Assembly: GCF_036345015.1 (NCBI RefSeq)
Contig: NZ_CP084098.1
Span: forward strand, 1,811,326 to 1,875,325
DNA: 64,000 nt
Reading direction: 5' to 3'
From: Cyanobacterium sp. Dongsha4
GTDB taxonomy: Bacteria; Cyanobacteriota; Cyanobacteriia; Cyanobacteriales; Cyanobacteriaceae
Shown: positions 1 through 10,619 of the stretch, piece by piece
How positions within the stretch are numbered: position 1 is the first letter of the stretch
Layout of the letters: each line of letters begins with the position of its first letter
Translations under genes and position numbers: made by a program
Notes under the pieces: generated by a model
What the model saw: the letters and a program-made list of their open reading frames with translations, nothing else
What the model was told of the DNA's origin: nothing
Database searches by the model: none

Positions 1-47
1 TTGCCATGGCGGATGTTTTCTATATCTAGGGTATATGACTTACTCAT
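1..47 (-). CDS. 5' end of a gene running off the window, possibly ferredoxin-like
   Basis: An ATG on the minus strand at 47 opens a frame that stays open to the window edge, giving about 15 residues beginning MSKSYTLDIEN. This resembles the N-terminus of cyanobacterial 2Fe-2S ferredoxin-like proteins (MSxTYTVEI...), but the stretch is far too short to prove it. It would be the last-listed gene of a minus-strand run with the two genes to its right. The family guess is inference. Confidence 0.3.
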   Translation of the reverse strand, partial: MSKSYTLDIENIRHG

Positions 48-89
48 TGTGGGCTAAATTTTGTATGGTCAACATCAGTCATAATATCG

Positions 90-722
90 TTAATTGTTCT
101 TTTTATGATTATTTTTTACTTCGGTTTCTGAATATTTTTTACATTTTTTAATATAGTTATCAATTTCTTTTTGAAGACAAAATTGGATAAAGTCGGTCAT
201 TTTTACTGTTTTTTCGATTCCTAATTTCATTTGCCACTGTCCTTGTATCTCAAGAGGCGATCGCCATAATTCTAAATGACTGACCATCGGTTGAGCATAA
301 AAACTATTTTCTTCACCCCCCAATAATGAAGAAGAAACATGGGTAAAATGATCATGACTGATACGATAGCAGGGAAAATCAGCTATTAAAGGCACACCCC
401 AACCGTCAAAAGCCAATAGACATAATATTTCACCATTCCATGCTTTCCAGAGTTTTCCTAAAATTATCGCTCCCACCACTCCAGCACTAAAACTAATTAT
501 AATAATTGGGCAAGGAAAACAAGATTGATTAACTAGATAATTAGATAAAAAATTATAGGCACTAAATCCATCTAATGGTTGTACTTTATTAGTGGGAATA
601 ATTATATATTTTAAGTCTTTAAGTGCTTTTATTTGAGAATATAAATAGTTAACAAAATTAATAGTTATTTCTGAACTATGAAAACCTCCTATAATAACAA
701 TTAATGGCTGTTGATTATTCAT
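90..722 (-). CDS. Conserved cyanobacterial protein, alpha/beta-hydrolase-like
   Basis: A 210-residue protein. It begins with a short beta-strand and glycine turn (LIVIIGGFHS), and around residue 80 has IIISFSAGVVGA, which looks like the nucleophile elbow of an alpha/beta hydrolase (SxSxG with the second Ser as candidate nucleophile). A His-rich stretch around residues 120-130 (RISHDHFTH) could supply the catalytic His, though this is not proven. The C-terminus is Lys/Asn-rich. No signal peptide is apparent. It lies 20 bases downstream of the histidine kinase gene on the same strand, so co-transcription is likely. The substrate is unknown; the hydrolase fold is inferred from the motif only. 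Confidence 0.7.
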   Translation of the reverse strand: MNNQQPLIVIIGGFHSSEITINFVNYLYSQIKALKDLKYIIIPTNKVQPLDGFSAYNFLSNYLVNQSCFPCPIIIISFSAGVVGAIILGKLWKAWNGEILCLLAFDGWGVPLIADFPCYRISHDHFTHVSSSLLGGEENSFYAQPMVSHLELWRSPLEIQGQWQMKLGIEKTVKMTDFIQFCLQKEIDNYIKKCKKYSETEVKNNHKKNN

Positions 723-742
723 GAAAATTTTTTCAATACAAA

Positions 743-2023
743 TTAGTTAGATTTTTGTTTTAAAGGGACTATAATTTTAAACCAAGCCCCCTTAGTTTCA
801 GGATGATTACTAGCTGCGATCGAGCCTTGATGAGCTTCAATAATTTGTTTAACAATACTTAATCCTAAACCACTTCCCCCCCTTGCGGTTCTCATCCTTG
901 ATTTATCCCCTCGATAAAGCCTTTCAAAGATGTGAGGTAAATCATTCGGGTTAAAACCACTACCGTTATCAATGACATGAATTTCGACAACTTCTTCCTC
1001 ATAAATATTTGTTTTTATTTGTGCTTTTACTAATATTGAACCACCTATAAAACAATGCTTTATACTATTATCAAAAAGATTGACAAAAACTTGTGTAAAA
1101 CGATTAAGATCCGCATCTATAAATATTTTATCTTCTCCTTCATATTGATAACTAATTTCTTTTTTTTCTGCCAAGATTGTCACTGATTGCCAAGCAGATA
1201 AAAGTAATTGTTGTAAATCTAAACTTTGAAATTTAAGAGTTTGATAAGGGTTTTGTTCTAATTGATAAATTTCTAACCAATTTTGTACTAAATCCACTAA
1301 ACGATTAATTTCCTTATGTAATTGTTCCAACCAAATTTTCCCTTTATCATTAGTAAATTTATGGAGAGTTTCCGATAATAATAATAGAGAAGTCAGAGGT
1401 GTTCTTAATTCATGACTTAAATCAGAATAGGCTTGTTCTTTTTTTTGGGTTAATTCTCTAATTAACTGCCTATTTTCAATAAAAATTCCTACTTGCCCTG
1501 CTGAAAGAGGATAACTATAGGCTTTTAAAAAGAGTGGTTGGTAACTATTTGTATCTAAACTTTCTTCTTCTTCTGCAATGTAATTGGCGGTGGGGAAAAA
1601 CTGCCATTCTATGGTTAATCTTGTTTGGGTTTTTCTCGTTTGTTGAATAAGTTGATCCAATTCATAAGAGCGAACTAACTCTAAAAATAGTCTTAAAATT
1701 TGAGGATTCCAGCGTTGAATATAAAGTATTTTTTTTGCTTCTTCATTACATTCAATTAAACAATTATTAGCATCAATTCTCAAATAGCCCAAAGGGTTTT
1801 TCCCAATTAATTCATGGTGTACATCTAACTCTAATTGAGTATAGTAAAATTTGTTATTTAAAAGATTAACCCCCCGCCTAACTTGAGCAATTTTAGAAAG
1901 AGACTTAACAGAATCAAATTCAGATAAAGAATATAATATTTCTTTTAGTTGACAATTTGCTCGGTAAGCATTCACAAAATAAATGATTAAACCAATTGCT
2001 AAACCCAGTATAAAATTTATCAT
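743..2023 (-). CDS. Membrane-anchored sensor histidine kinase (PAS, HisKA, HATPase)
   Basis: A 426-residue two-component kinase. Residues 1-20 form one membrane helix, residues about 70-140 look like a PAS domain (NPLGYLRIDANNCLIECNEEA), the H-box is SDLSHELRTPLTSLL near residue 205, and the N, G1 and G2 boxes (NLFDNSIKH, DNGSGF, GSGLGLSI) are intact. The layout and the RWNPQILRLFLELVRSY segment match the cyanobacterial SphS/PhoR-like phosphate-sensing kinases, but no sphR or pho genes are adjacent, so that signal is an inference. A TATAAT on the minus strand at 2075-2070, about 47 bases upstream of the ATG, is a plausible -10 box. Confidence 0.88.
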   Translation of the reverse strand: MINFILGLAIGLIIYFVNAYRANCQLKEILYSLSEFDSVKSLSKIAQVRRGVNLLNNKFYYTQLELDVHHELIGKNPLGYLRIDANNCLIECNEEAKKILYIQRWNPQILRLFLELVRSYELDQLIQQTRKTQTRLTIEWQFFPTANYIAEEEESLDTNSYQPLFLKAYSYPLSAGQVGIFIENRQLIRELTQKKEQAYSDLSHELRTPLTSLLLLSETLHKFTNDKGKIWLEQLHKEINRLVDLVQNWLEIYQLEQNPYQTLKFQSLDLQQLLLSAWQSVTILAEKKEISYQYEGEDKIFIDADLNRFTQVFVNLFDNSIKHCFIGGSILVKAQIKTNIYEEEVVEIHVIDNGSGFNPNDLPHIFERLYRGDKSRMRTARGGSGLGLSIVKQIIEAHQGSIAASNHPETKGAWFKIIVPLKQKSN

Positions 2024-2331
2024 TTAATAACAAAATATTTGGGAAAATCTCAACTAATAATTATTTCCCATTATAGGGTCTATTATTAACTAATCAGAAA
2101 TATTTTAACCATAGTTAATAACAATTAGCTATAAAATAAACAAAATATACAATTAACCAATCCTAGATAAAATAAATCTCCATCAATTTAATGTTTATCA
2201 GACAAATTCAATTTTATTTCTTGATCAATCAACATTGATAATTAATAATAGAGAATAGATATTTTATAGACAAAAAACTATAAAAGTAACGACAAGAACT
2301 AATCAAAAAATATTTAAACTGCCAACAAACT
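2024..2331. other. Intergenic spacer between divergent genes
   Basis: This very AT-rich gap of 308 bases separates the divergent histidine kinase and mrp genes. It contains a TATAAT on the minus strand near 2070-2075. I see no ORF, hairpin or RNA gene in it. Confidence 0.6.
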
Positions 2332-3393
2332 ATGTTAACCCCAGAATCAATATTAGAAATATTAAAACCCGTTCAAGATCCAGAATTACAAAAAAGTTTA
2401 GTCGAACTGAATATGATTCGCAATGTTTCTGTTGAAGACGGAAATGTTAGCTTTACTTTGGTTTTAACAACTCCTGCTTGTCCTTTAAGAGAATTTATAG
2501 TTGAAGATTGCGAGAAAGCAGTAAAAAAATTAGATGGCGTAAAATCAGTAACAGTAGATGTAACGGCAGAAACACCCCAACAAAAACCTCTTCCTGACAG
2601 ACAATCTGTTAATCAAGTGAAAAATATCATTGCCATTTCTAGTGGAAAAGGAGGAGTAGGCAAAAGTAGTGTTTCCGTTAATGTTGCGGTGGCTTTAGCT
2701 CAGAGTGGTGCAAAGGTGGGCTTATTAGATGCAGATATTTACGGACCTAACGCTCCGACAATGCTAGGCTTAAATGACGTTCCCATAAATGTAGAAAAAA
2801 CCCCTCAAGGGGACATTCTTCAACCTGCTTTCAATCATGGTATCAAAATGGTATCAATGGGATTTTTAATTGATCCTGATCAACCTGTGATGTGGCGTGG
2901 ACCTATGTTAAATGGTATTATCCGTCAATTTCTCTATCAGGTAAACTGGGGTGAGTTAGATTACTTAATTGTTGATATGCCTCCGGGTACAGGAGATGCT
3001 CAATTAACCCTTGCTCAATCTGTGCCTTTAGCTGGAGCGGTTATTGTTACCACTCCTCAAAATGTTTCTTTACAAGATGCTCGTAGGGGTTTAAAAATGT
3101 TTGAGCAGTTAGGTATTAATATTTTAGGTATTGTGGAAAATATGAGTTATTTTATTCCTCCCGATATGCCAGACAAGAGCTATGATTTATTTGGTTCTGG
3201 GGGTGGAGAAAAGGCTTCTAAAGAATTAAATGTTCCTTTGTTAGGTTGTATTCCTTTAGAAATTTCTTTAAGAGAAGGAGGCGATCGCGGCATTCCCATC
3301 GTAGCCCTTCAACCCCAGAGTGCTTCTGCTCAAGCCTTGAAAAAAATCGCCCAACAGATTGCAGGGAAAGTTTCTGTTATGGCTTTGAGATAA
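2332..3393 (+). CDS. apbC: Mrp/ApbC/NBP35-family iron-sulfur carrier P-loop ATPase
   Basis: A 353-residue soluble protein that carries Fe-S clusters in other bacteria. Residues 1-80 form a MIP18/DUF59 domain with the conserved TPACPLREF segment. The ATPase domain starts around residue 98 with the deviant Walker A SSGKGGVGKSS, followed by LLDADIYGPNAPTMLG and VDMPPGTGDAQL. The usual CxxC cluster-binding pair of Mrp/ApbC (after ENMSYF) is not there; the position reads IPPDMPDKSYDLFGSGGG. I recall the same loss in other cyanobacterial homologues. It is monocistronic, divergent from the histidine kinase. The family call is firm; the cluster-transfer role is inferred. Confidence 0.93.
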   Translation: MLTPESILEILKPVQDPELQKSLVELNMIRNVSVEDGNVSFTLVLTTPACPLREFIVEDCEKAVKKLDGVKSVTVDVTAETPQQKPLPDRQSVNQVKNIIAISSGKGGVGKSSVSVNVAVALAQSGAKVGLLDADIYGPNAPTMLGLNDVPINVEKTPQGDILQPAFNHGIKMVSMGFLIDPDQPVMWRGPMLNGIIRQFLYQVNWGELDYLIVDMPPGTGDAQLTLAQSVPLAGAVIVTTPQNVSLQDARRGLKMFEQLGINILGIVENMSYFIPPDMPDKSYDLFGSGGGEKASKELNVPLLGCIPLEISLREGGDRGIPIVALQPQSASAQALKKIAQQIAGKVSVMALR

Positions 3394-3426
3394 TTTAGGT
3401 TTGTATCTAAGTTGTCTGGTGAAGGT

Positions 3427-3451
3427 AGGGAACAGGGAACAGGGAACAGTT
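3427..3451. repeat. Heptanucleotide tandem repeat (GGGAACA)n
   Basis: About three head-to-tail copies of the heptamer GGGAACA lie in the mrp-purA gap. A second heptamer array, (CTCCGAA)n, sits at about 3548-3567. They belong to the same heptamer-repeat habit seen across the window. Confidence 0.8.
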
Positions 3452-3588
3452 AAAATATAGAATTGAGAATAAAGAATCAAGAAACCATTAATTTCTCCCC
3501 AACCCCCCAACACCCTAACTCCCTACTCGTTACTCATTACTCCAAAAAACTCCGAACTCCGAACTCAAAAACTTCCCTCTTGACATAG

Positions 3589-4977
<1,389 letters not shown>

Positions 4978-5120
4978 GTCGATATTATTAATCTCTAAAC
5001 AAAATACTATGATTCTCTAGCATACTTTCTTGATTTTGTCAAGAGTAGTTTCCAGAGAACTTTCAAATAGTTAATCGCATTACTTAACAGAAAAATTTAT
5101 AAGGAAATCAGTTAACTAAA

Positions 5121-5684
5121 ATGTCAATTACATTGGAATGTAAAACTAGAGCAGAAGGTGGTAATCCTCGTGCATTGCGTCGTGAAGGGTTTATTCCAGC
5201 TAACTTATACGGACATAAAGGGGCAGAATCTGTATCCTTAGTGTTAAGTCAAAAAGAGGCTTTAACTCTGCTCAAAAACGCATCTGTCAATAACACCCTC
5301 GTGGAGTTAAGCGTTCCCGAAATCAACTGGAATGGTCAAGTTTTAATTAGAGAAGTACAGACTCATCCTTGGAAACGCAATCTACATCATATTAGCTTCT
5401 TTTGTCCCTCTGGAGATAAAGATGTAATCGTAGTTGTACCTTTAAAAATTGTCGGTCATTCTATTGGGATGTCCAAAGGGGGTATTATGGAACAAATGGT
5501 AACAGAAGTAAAAGTTCGCTGTTTGCCTGATAAGATTCCTCAATTCTTAGAAATGGACATCAGCCATGTGGATATTGGCAAAACTTTCTCTGTGGGTAAT
5601 TTAGTTCTTCCTGAAGGTATTACTGTACTAGATGATCCTCATAAAAACATCATCGGTATTGTAGCACCTCGTAAAAAAGCCTAA
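5121..5684 (+). CDS. rplY: 50S ribosomal protein L25/general stress protein Ctc
   Basis: A 187-residue protein that binds 5S rRNA in the large subunit. The N-terminal L25 domain (TLECKTRAEGGNPRALRREGFIPANLYG) is followed by the C-terminal TL5/Ctc beta domain, giving the long form typical of cyanobacteria. The start ATG is preceded by AAGGAAA at a short distance. Its position directly after purA supports the call. Confidence 0.95.
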   Translation: MSITLECKTRAEGGNPRALRREGFIPANLYGHKGAESVSLVLSQKEALTLLKNASVNNTLVELSVPEINWNGQVLIREVQTHPWKRNLHHISFFCPSGDKDVIVVVPLKIVGHSIGMSKGGIMEQMVTEVKVRCLPDKIPQFLEMDISHVDIGKTFSVGNLVLPEGITVLDDPHKNIIGIVAPRKKA

Positions 5685-6065
5685 TAATATCCTAATTGGA
5701 AACAAAATTAATTGATTAGGTGTCAGGTGTCAGGTATCAGGTATCAGGTTAAATCATCAATAAAAGTAGCATTTTTTCCATGTGAAGATGCTTATTTATT
5801 AAAGTTTGTGGGGATTATATCTAGTAATTTATCACAACTACGGTACAAGAATTGAATTGTTGAAACGGGATCTCATTTTTCTTTAATTAATTAAAACTCT
5901 TTTTCTTTACTTTACCCTCACCTAAATATTTTTCAGCAACCCCTATTTGAGTCAAGTTATAATTGATATTTGTAGGGATTAGAGTCGGGGTAAAAGAGAA
6001 TCTTTCCTTTCTTAATTATTTTGATTGCTAGTTATTAACTGAAAATTCTTGTTATTTTGATTGTT
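5685..6065. other. Intergenic region with heptamer repeats
   Basis: This gap of about 380 bases has no ORF that I would call. It holds a heptamer array at 5718-5750 (AGGTGTC, AGGTGTC, AGGTATC, AGGTATC, AGGTT) and then plain AT-rich sequence. No RNA gene was recognised. Confidence 0.6.
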
Positions 6066-7121
6066 ATGGATAAGGTTTTAGTCGGATTATCTGGAGGAGT
6101 AGATAGTTCTGTTGCGGCGGCGAGTTTGCAAAAACAAGGTTATCATGTGGAGGGTGTCACTCTCTGGTTAATGAAAGGGAAAGGGCAATGTTGTTCTGAA
6201 GGAATGGTGGATGCGGCTCATATTTGCGAACAATTAGGTATTAATCATCATATTGTTGATATTAGGGATGTTTTCCAAGAGAATATTATTGATTATTTGG
6301 TAACAGGTTATGAAGGGGGAGTCACTCCTTTACCTTGTTCTCAATGTAATCGCACGGTTAAGTTTCCCCCTATGTTAGAATATGCTCAAAATACGTTGGG
6401 TATTGATAAAATCGCTACGGGGCATTATGCTAGGGTTGTTTATGATGAAAGATGCGATCGCTTCCAGTTATTAAAAGCTATTGACGACAATAAAGATCAA
6501 TCTTATTTTCTCTATGATTTACCCCAAGGAATTTTATCTCATCTAATTTTTCCTCTGGGAAATCAAACTAAAACCGAAACAAGGGCAATGGCGGAGGCTT
6601 TGAATTTAAAAACGGCAAAGAAACCAGAAAGTCAAGACTTATGCCTTATCGAAGCTCATGGTAATATGAAAGAGTTTTTAGATAAATACATAACTCCTAA
6701 GCAGGGGCAAATAGTTGATTTAGAAGGTAATATCTTAGGAGAACATGAAGGAATACATCACTATACCATCGGACAAAGACGGGGTTTAGGTATTGCTTAT
6801 TCTGAACCCTTGTATGTACTTAAATTAGATCCTGTTATGAATAGAGTGATAGTTGGTACAAGAAATCAGGGTGGTGAAACAGAATGTTATGTAAATCGTG
6901 TCAATTGGGTTTCGATCGCATCTCCTGAAGTACCATTAAAAGCAGAAGCTAAAGTGAGATACCGTGCCACCCCTCAACAAGTGAATATCATCCCATTAGA
7001 GAATAATCGAGTTAAATTAGTTTTTGATGAACCGCAATTTGGTATTACTCCCGGACAAGCGGCGGTATTCTATCATCAGGAAATATTATTAGGTGGCGGT
7101 ATTATTGAGAGAGAAAAATAA
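6066..7121 (+). CDS. mnmA: tRNA-specific 2-thiouridylase MnmA
   Basis: This enzyme inserts sulfur at C2 of U34 in tRNAs for Lys, Glu and Gln. The PP-loop ATP-pyrophosphatase motif [12 protein letters not shown] is at the N-terminus, the first catalytic Cys lies in [11 protein letters not shown], and the second in [10 protein letters not shown]. The [12 protein letters not shown] segment leads into the C-terminal beta-barrel domain. I start at the ATG at 6066 ([11 protein letters not shown]), giving 351 residues; a TTG at 6057 would add three. It ends 51 bases before the next gene. Confidence 0.96.
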   Translation: MDKVLVGLSGGVDSSVAAASLQKQGYHVEGVTLWLMKGKGQCCSEGMVDAAHICEQLGINHHIVDIRDVFQENIIDYLVTGYEGGVTPLPCSQCNRTVKFPPMLEYAQNTLGIDKIATGHYARVVYDERCDRFQLLKAIDDNKDQSYFLYDLPQGILSHLIFPLGNQTKTETRAMAEALNLKTAKKPESQDLCLIEAHGNMKEFLDKYITPKQGQIVDLEGNILGEHEGIHHYTIGQRRGLGIAYSEPLYVLKLDPVMNRVIVGTRNQGGETECYVNRVNWVSIASPEVPLKAEAKVRYRATPQQVNIIPLENNRVKLVFDEPQFGITPGQAAVFYHQEILLGGGIIEREK

Positions 7122-7172
7122 AAGGTTTAGACATAAGCAAGAGAGAATATTATTCTATCAAATAAATATTAA

Positions 7173-8678
7173 ATGGATAAATTAGAAAAACTTAATTGGA
7201 ATCCAAAAATACCCGATCAAAGAGTAAGAAAAATAAGGGGAGGTTTATACGGAAAAACCATAGGAAAAGTTGAGTACATAGGTGGTTATGGTTTAACTGC
7301 TATCATTAAATTTGGAGAAAATAAAATTGTAAAAGTGCCTGTAGATGAGCTTAAATATTGTCCTGAAGAAGAAACCATAAAAGATATTATAAAAGAGAAA
7401 TTAGCCTTTAGTTCTCATCTTATTCTTAGACAAATTTTATCTTTTTACAAAATTAAATTATCACGGGAAAAATTATCTTTTCATTCTTCTATAAATTTTC
7501 ATCTTAATTCAAAAAAAAGGATACTAATTATTTATCAATCAGGCAAAGATATAAAACAAGAATTAATAAGTATTTTAATCCAAGAAAATCTTAAATATCA
7601 AGAATTATCTTTTAAAGAATTAGTTAATTTACCAATTAAAAATGATAACACATATACTAATACTAATAATAATATTTTTATTCTTTCTTTACAGTCAATA
7701 TTAAGCAGTAAAAATAAAGAAGAAAAATTAGATGTTTTCTTTAAAACTTATAACGACTATTTCCAAAATATAGTATTCTATGGAATCATTAATGCTATTA
7801 ATAATAAAGAAAGTAAAACTTATCAAATAGCAAACAAAATATGTAGTTATCAGCAAAATTTAATTATTTTTCATCAACATATTAACAACGAAATATTAAC
7901 TCTCTTGGGAAAGGTAGAACAAAATGATAATTTTATTAATTTTTTAACTGAACTAAAAAAAGAGGAAGATTCTAATTTATCACTAATTAAAACAATAGAA
8001 AAAGTTAGAATAAATAGTAAAGAGTTAATGACTTTTGTGATTGATAGCTTAGAATTACAGTATGATGGAACTATTGTTGAAAAAATAGAAGACGAAGATC
8101 AATTTAAAGACATTCTCAAAATTAAATTATTTGATTCTGCCCAAGCAGATTTAAAGGATTTTTGTGAGCAATTTCAACCAAGATTAAGAACATTTTTAAC
8201 CGATCATGAATGCAAGTGTATCTTTAATTTTACTCAAAAACCTATTAAAATTCCTCCCTGTGTTGAATTTATTAATTTAGAACATCCCTTAATCAAATGG
8301 TTAAATCGTATAGAATTAAAACATTTATCCTTTGTGCCAGTATGTGCGATAAATTTGGAACTAGAAGATGTGAAAAAATCTAAAAATTTATCAACTTTAA
8401 CCAAAGGAAATTATTTTTATAGTGTATATTATCTTATTCAAAATGAGATTAATTATCTAGTATATTTTGTGATTAATTTGGAAGATAACAAATTATTAGA
8501 TAGTATTATTGCTAAAGAATTAATTGAATTTGCTAGTCAAGCGGGGAAAAATCCGATGGATGCCATCTATCAAGTTAATCAAATACCTAATTATTATGAT
8601 GATTACTTAAGGTTGGAAGAAAAAATAACCGCTATTGGGGGAATGAATCTTAGTGCAGGTCTGATTTATGTAAAATAG
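7173..8678 (+). CDS. Unrecognised 501-residue protein upstream of an actin/Hsp70-like ATPase
   Basis: I do not recognise this family. Residues 1-75 are basic and beta-rich (GGLYGKTIGKVEYIGGYGLTAIIKFGE), followed by a long Asn/Lys/Ile-rich middle and a C-terminal part after about residue 345 (RTFLTDHECKCIFNF) ending near GGMNLSAGLIYVK. There is no signal peptide and no clear membrane helix. Residues about 110-200 alternate short hydrophobic strands and helices, like a Rossmann-type or PIN/TIR-like fold, but no catalytic motif is visible. Base composition is more AT-rich than the flanking mnmA, hinting at transfer or weak constraint. It is on the same strand as the ATPase gene and probably works with it. 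Confidence 0.75.
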   Translation: MDKLEKLNWNPKIPDQRVRKIRGGLYGKTIGKVEYIGGYGLTAIIKFGENKIVKVPVDELKYCPEEETIKDIIKEKLAFSSHLILRQILSFYKIKLSREKLSFHSSINFHLNSKKRILIIYQSGKDIKQELISILIQENLKYQELSFKELVNLPIKNDNTYTNTNNNIFILSLQSILSSKNKEEKLDVFFKTYNDYFQNIVFYGIINAINNKESKTYQIANKICSYQQNLIIFHQHINNEILTLLGKVEQNDNFINFLTELKKEEDSNLSLIKTIEKVRINSKELMTFVIDSLELQYDGTIVEKIEDEDQFKDILKIKLFDSAQADLKDFCEQFQPRLRTFLTDHECKCIFNFTQKPIKIPPCVEFINLEHPLIKWLNRIELKHLSFVPVCAINLELEDVKKSKNLSTLTKGNYFYSVYYLIQNEINYLVYFVINLEDNKLLDSIIAKELIEFASQAGKNPMDAIYQVNQIPNYYDDYLRLEEKITAIGGMNLSAGLIYVK

Positions 8679-8763
8679 ACTGTTTAAACTATAGCAATTT
8701 TTTGTTAAATAGAAGTACACCTCGAACCCCTAAATCCCTTGCGAATTCAGGGGACTTACAAAT

Positions 8764-8801
8764 CAAAAATGTATCTCATAAAAAAAATGTATCTCATAAA
8801 G
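8764..8801. repeat. Direct repeat, 18-bp period
   Basis: The word TGTATCTCATAAA occurs twice, at 8770 and 8788, each followed by an A-rich stretch. The repeat sits in the 193-base gap upstream of the ATPase gene. Just before it, at about 8733-8757, CCCCT and AGGGG flank a small possible hairpin. It may be an operator or only a slippage product. Confidence 0.55.
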
Positions 8802-8871
8802 ATGAGAAAGGCTATATAATATTATTTTGATAGTTAAATATATTTAGAAATCCACAGAGAATTAAATATTT

Positions 8872-10538
8872 ATGTCTTACAAAAAAAACTTGATGTAATC
8901 ATTGGGCTGGATTTTGGTACAAGTTATACAAAAGTGTGCGTAGGGGTGAGAAGTGTCGCAGAGAATGAATTACCTAGAACGGAAGTTGTAACATTTGGGA
9001 ATTCTGCAAAAGAAATCACAGAAAATTTTTTAATCAGTAAAGTGGGTATCGATAAAGATGGTACTTTATTTGGTGGCTTAACGGAATCGGAGTATGATAA
9101 AAGAAGCCAAAAAGACTCTTTAGAAGTTGACTTTCTGAAAATGCGTCTAGCGGAAATTGATTTAGATAAATATTTGTCTTTGACAAAAGAAGATGAAGAA
9201 AAGTTATCTCAGGGAAAAAAATTATTAGAAATAGTTGAATCTAAGTCAGGGTTAGATAAATTTGAAAAAAGTCAAGGGGATACAACTTTATTTTTTGGGC
9301 AACTTCCTCATTGGCAGAAAATAAATCTTAATGAAGTAGAATATATTGAAATTTTATCTGCTTATTTTCTTGCTAAAGTAATTGTGAGAACTAAGGATTG
9401 GTTTGTCAATAAATATCAAAGGGAATTAGATGTTGATAATTTGAATTGGTGTGTCAATTTAGGTGCGCCTGTACAGTATTTGGATTCTTTATCTAATGCC
9501 CGTTTTGAGAAAGTGTTATTATTGGCAAGATTGTTATGTGAAGATGAAAAACAGTTGGATTCTTTGAAATTACCTGATTTACAATCTCTTTGTCAAAAAT
9601 TAAAACCTCAATTAAAAGAGGATATTCAAAATCAAGATATTCGTTATAAGGTGACATCAGAAGTTGCTGCTGGTGCTTTTGCTTATGCTACTTCAATTTC
9701 GGCTCAAAATGGTTATCTTTTGTATGTGGATATTGGTGGAGGCACTACGGAATTTTGTTATTTTTATTATCAAAAACAGGGTAGCAATGTGCCTGAAATT
9801 AATTGTCAAAATGCTTTTGCTCCCATTTTAGGTATTGAGGCAATTATTCACGATGTTCAATTAGAGTCTAATTTAGATAAACAAACTATCAAAAAACAAC
9901 TAATTGATCCTGATACATCCATTGTAGAGGATTTAGATCGATTAATCATAAAAAGCCAAAAGCCTTTGAAACAAGGGGAAACTATTGCGGCAGTGGCAAA
10001 AAGACAACATCAAGCCGTGATGACTAATAATCATCAGAGTAATTCTTATTACTATATTACGAAAGAGGCGATCGAATCTGAATTAAAAACATCCCATACT
10101 TCTCAAGAAAAAATGCTTTATGAATTGATGCTTTGGGAAAGAGCAATACATCTTTATACGGCTTGTAAACCCCAAGAACAAATCCTTGTGGGGGGAGGAG
10201 GAAAAGATAGTGTCTTTTTCCGTCACTGTATTCAGTCAACCTATTCAGCTTTCAAACAGTTTAATAAACCTTCTACTTTCCAACCGAAACACTATGAAAT
10301 TAAAGAAGTTTCATCAGGAGTTAAAATAGATAAAAATAACTTTGATATGAATGGAGTTAATCCTAAACATTTTCATCGTTTTGCTATTGCTTTTGGTTTA
10401 TCAATTCCGAAGGAATTAACTTTGAGTTTCAAACTTCCTTCTCAAAATAGTATTCCTCCTATGCCTCCTATTGAAGAATCCAAAAAACCTGTATCTAAAG
10501 TAATTTTTGATGCTATTAGAGTAGTGACAGCTAAATAA
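8872..10538 (+). CDS. Actin/Hsp70-superfamily ATPase, start out of frame at an A8 tract
   Basis: Read from the ATG at 8872, the frame stops after eight codons (MSYKKNLM). In the next frame the sequence continues as LDVIIGLDFGTSYTKVCVG, a textbook phosphate-1 motif, and runs open to 10538. Adding one A to the A8 tract at 8881-8888 joins the two into a 555-residue protein beginning MSYKKKLDVIIGLDFG. Phosphate-2 (LYVDIGGGTTEFCY) and the adenosine motif (QILVGGGGKDSVFF) are present. Without the repair the first usable start is GTG 8934, which removes phosphate-1. The frameshift may be a sequencing error, a mutation or slippage. The function is unknown; pairing with the upstream gene suggests a two-component cassette. 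Confidence 0.8.
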
Positions 10539-10619
10539 ATTTTGTAAAGGTAATAGGTGAGTGAGTAAAAATGGTGGGCGGTGCATCGCCCTACAAACAA
10601 ATTTTCCCTGTTTGAATTT

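Noticed and set aside
8934-10538. Simple GTG start at 8934 for the ATPase gene
   Set aside because: It would delete the phosphate-1 motif that is encoded, in frame, just upstream; the frameshifted ATG at 8872 explains the sequence better.
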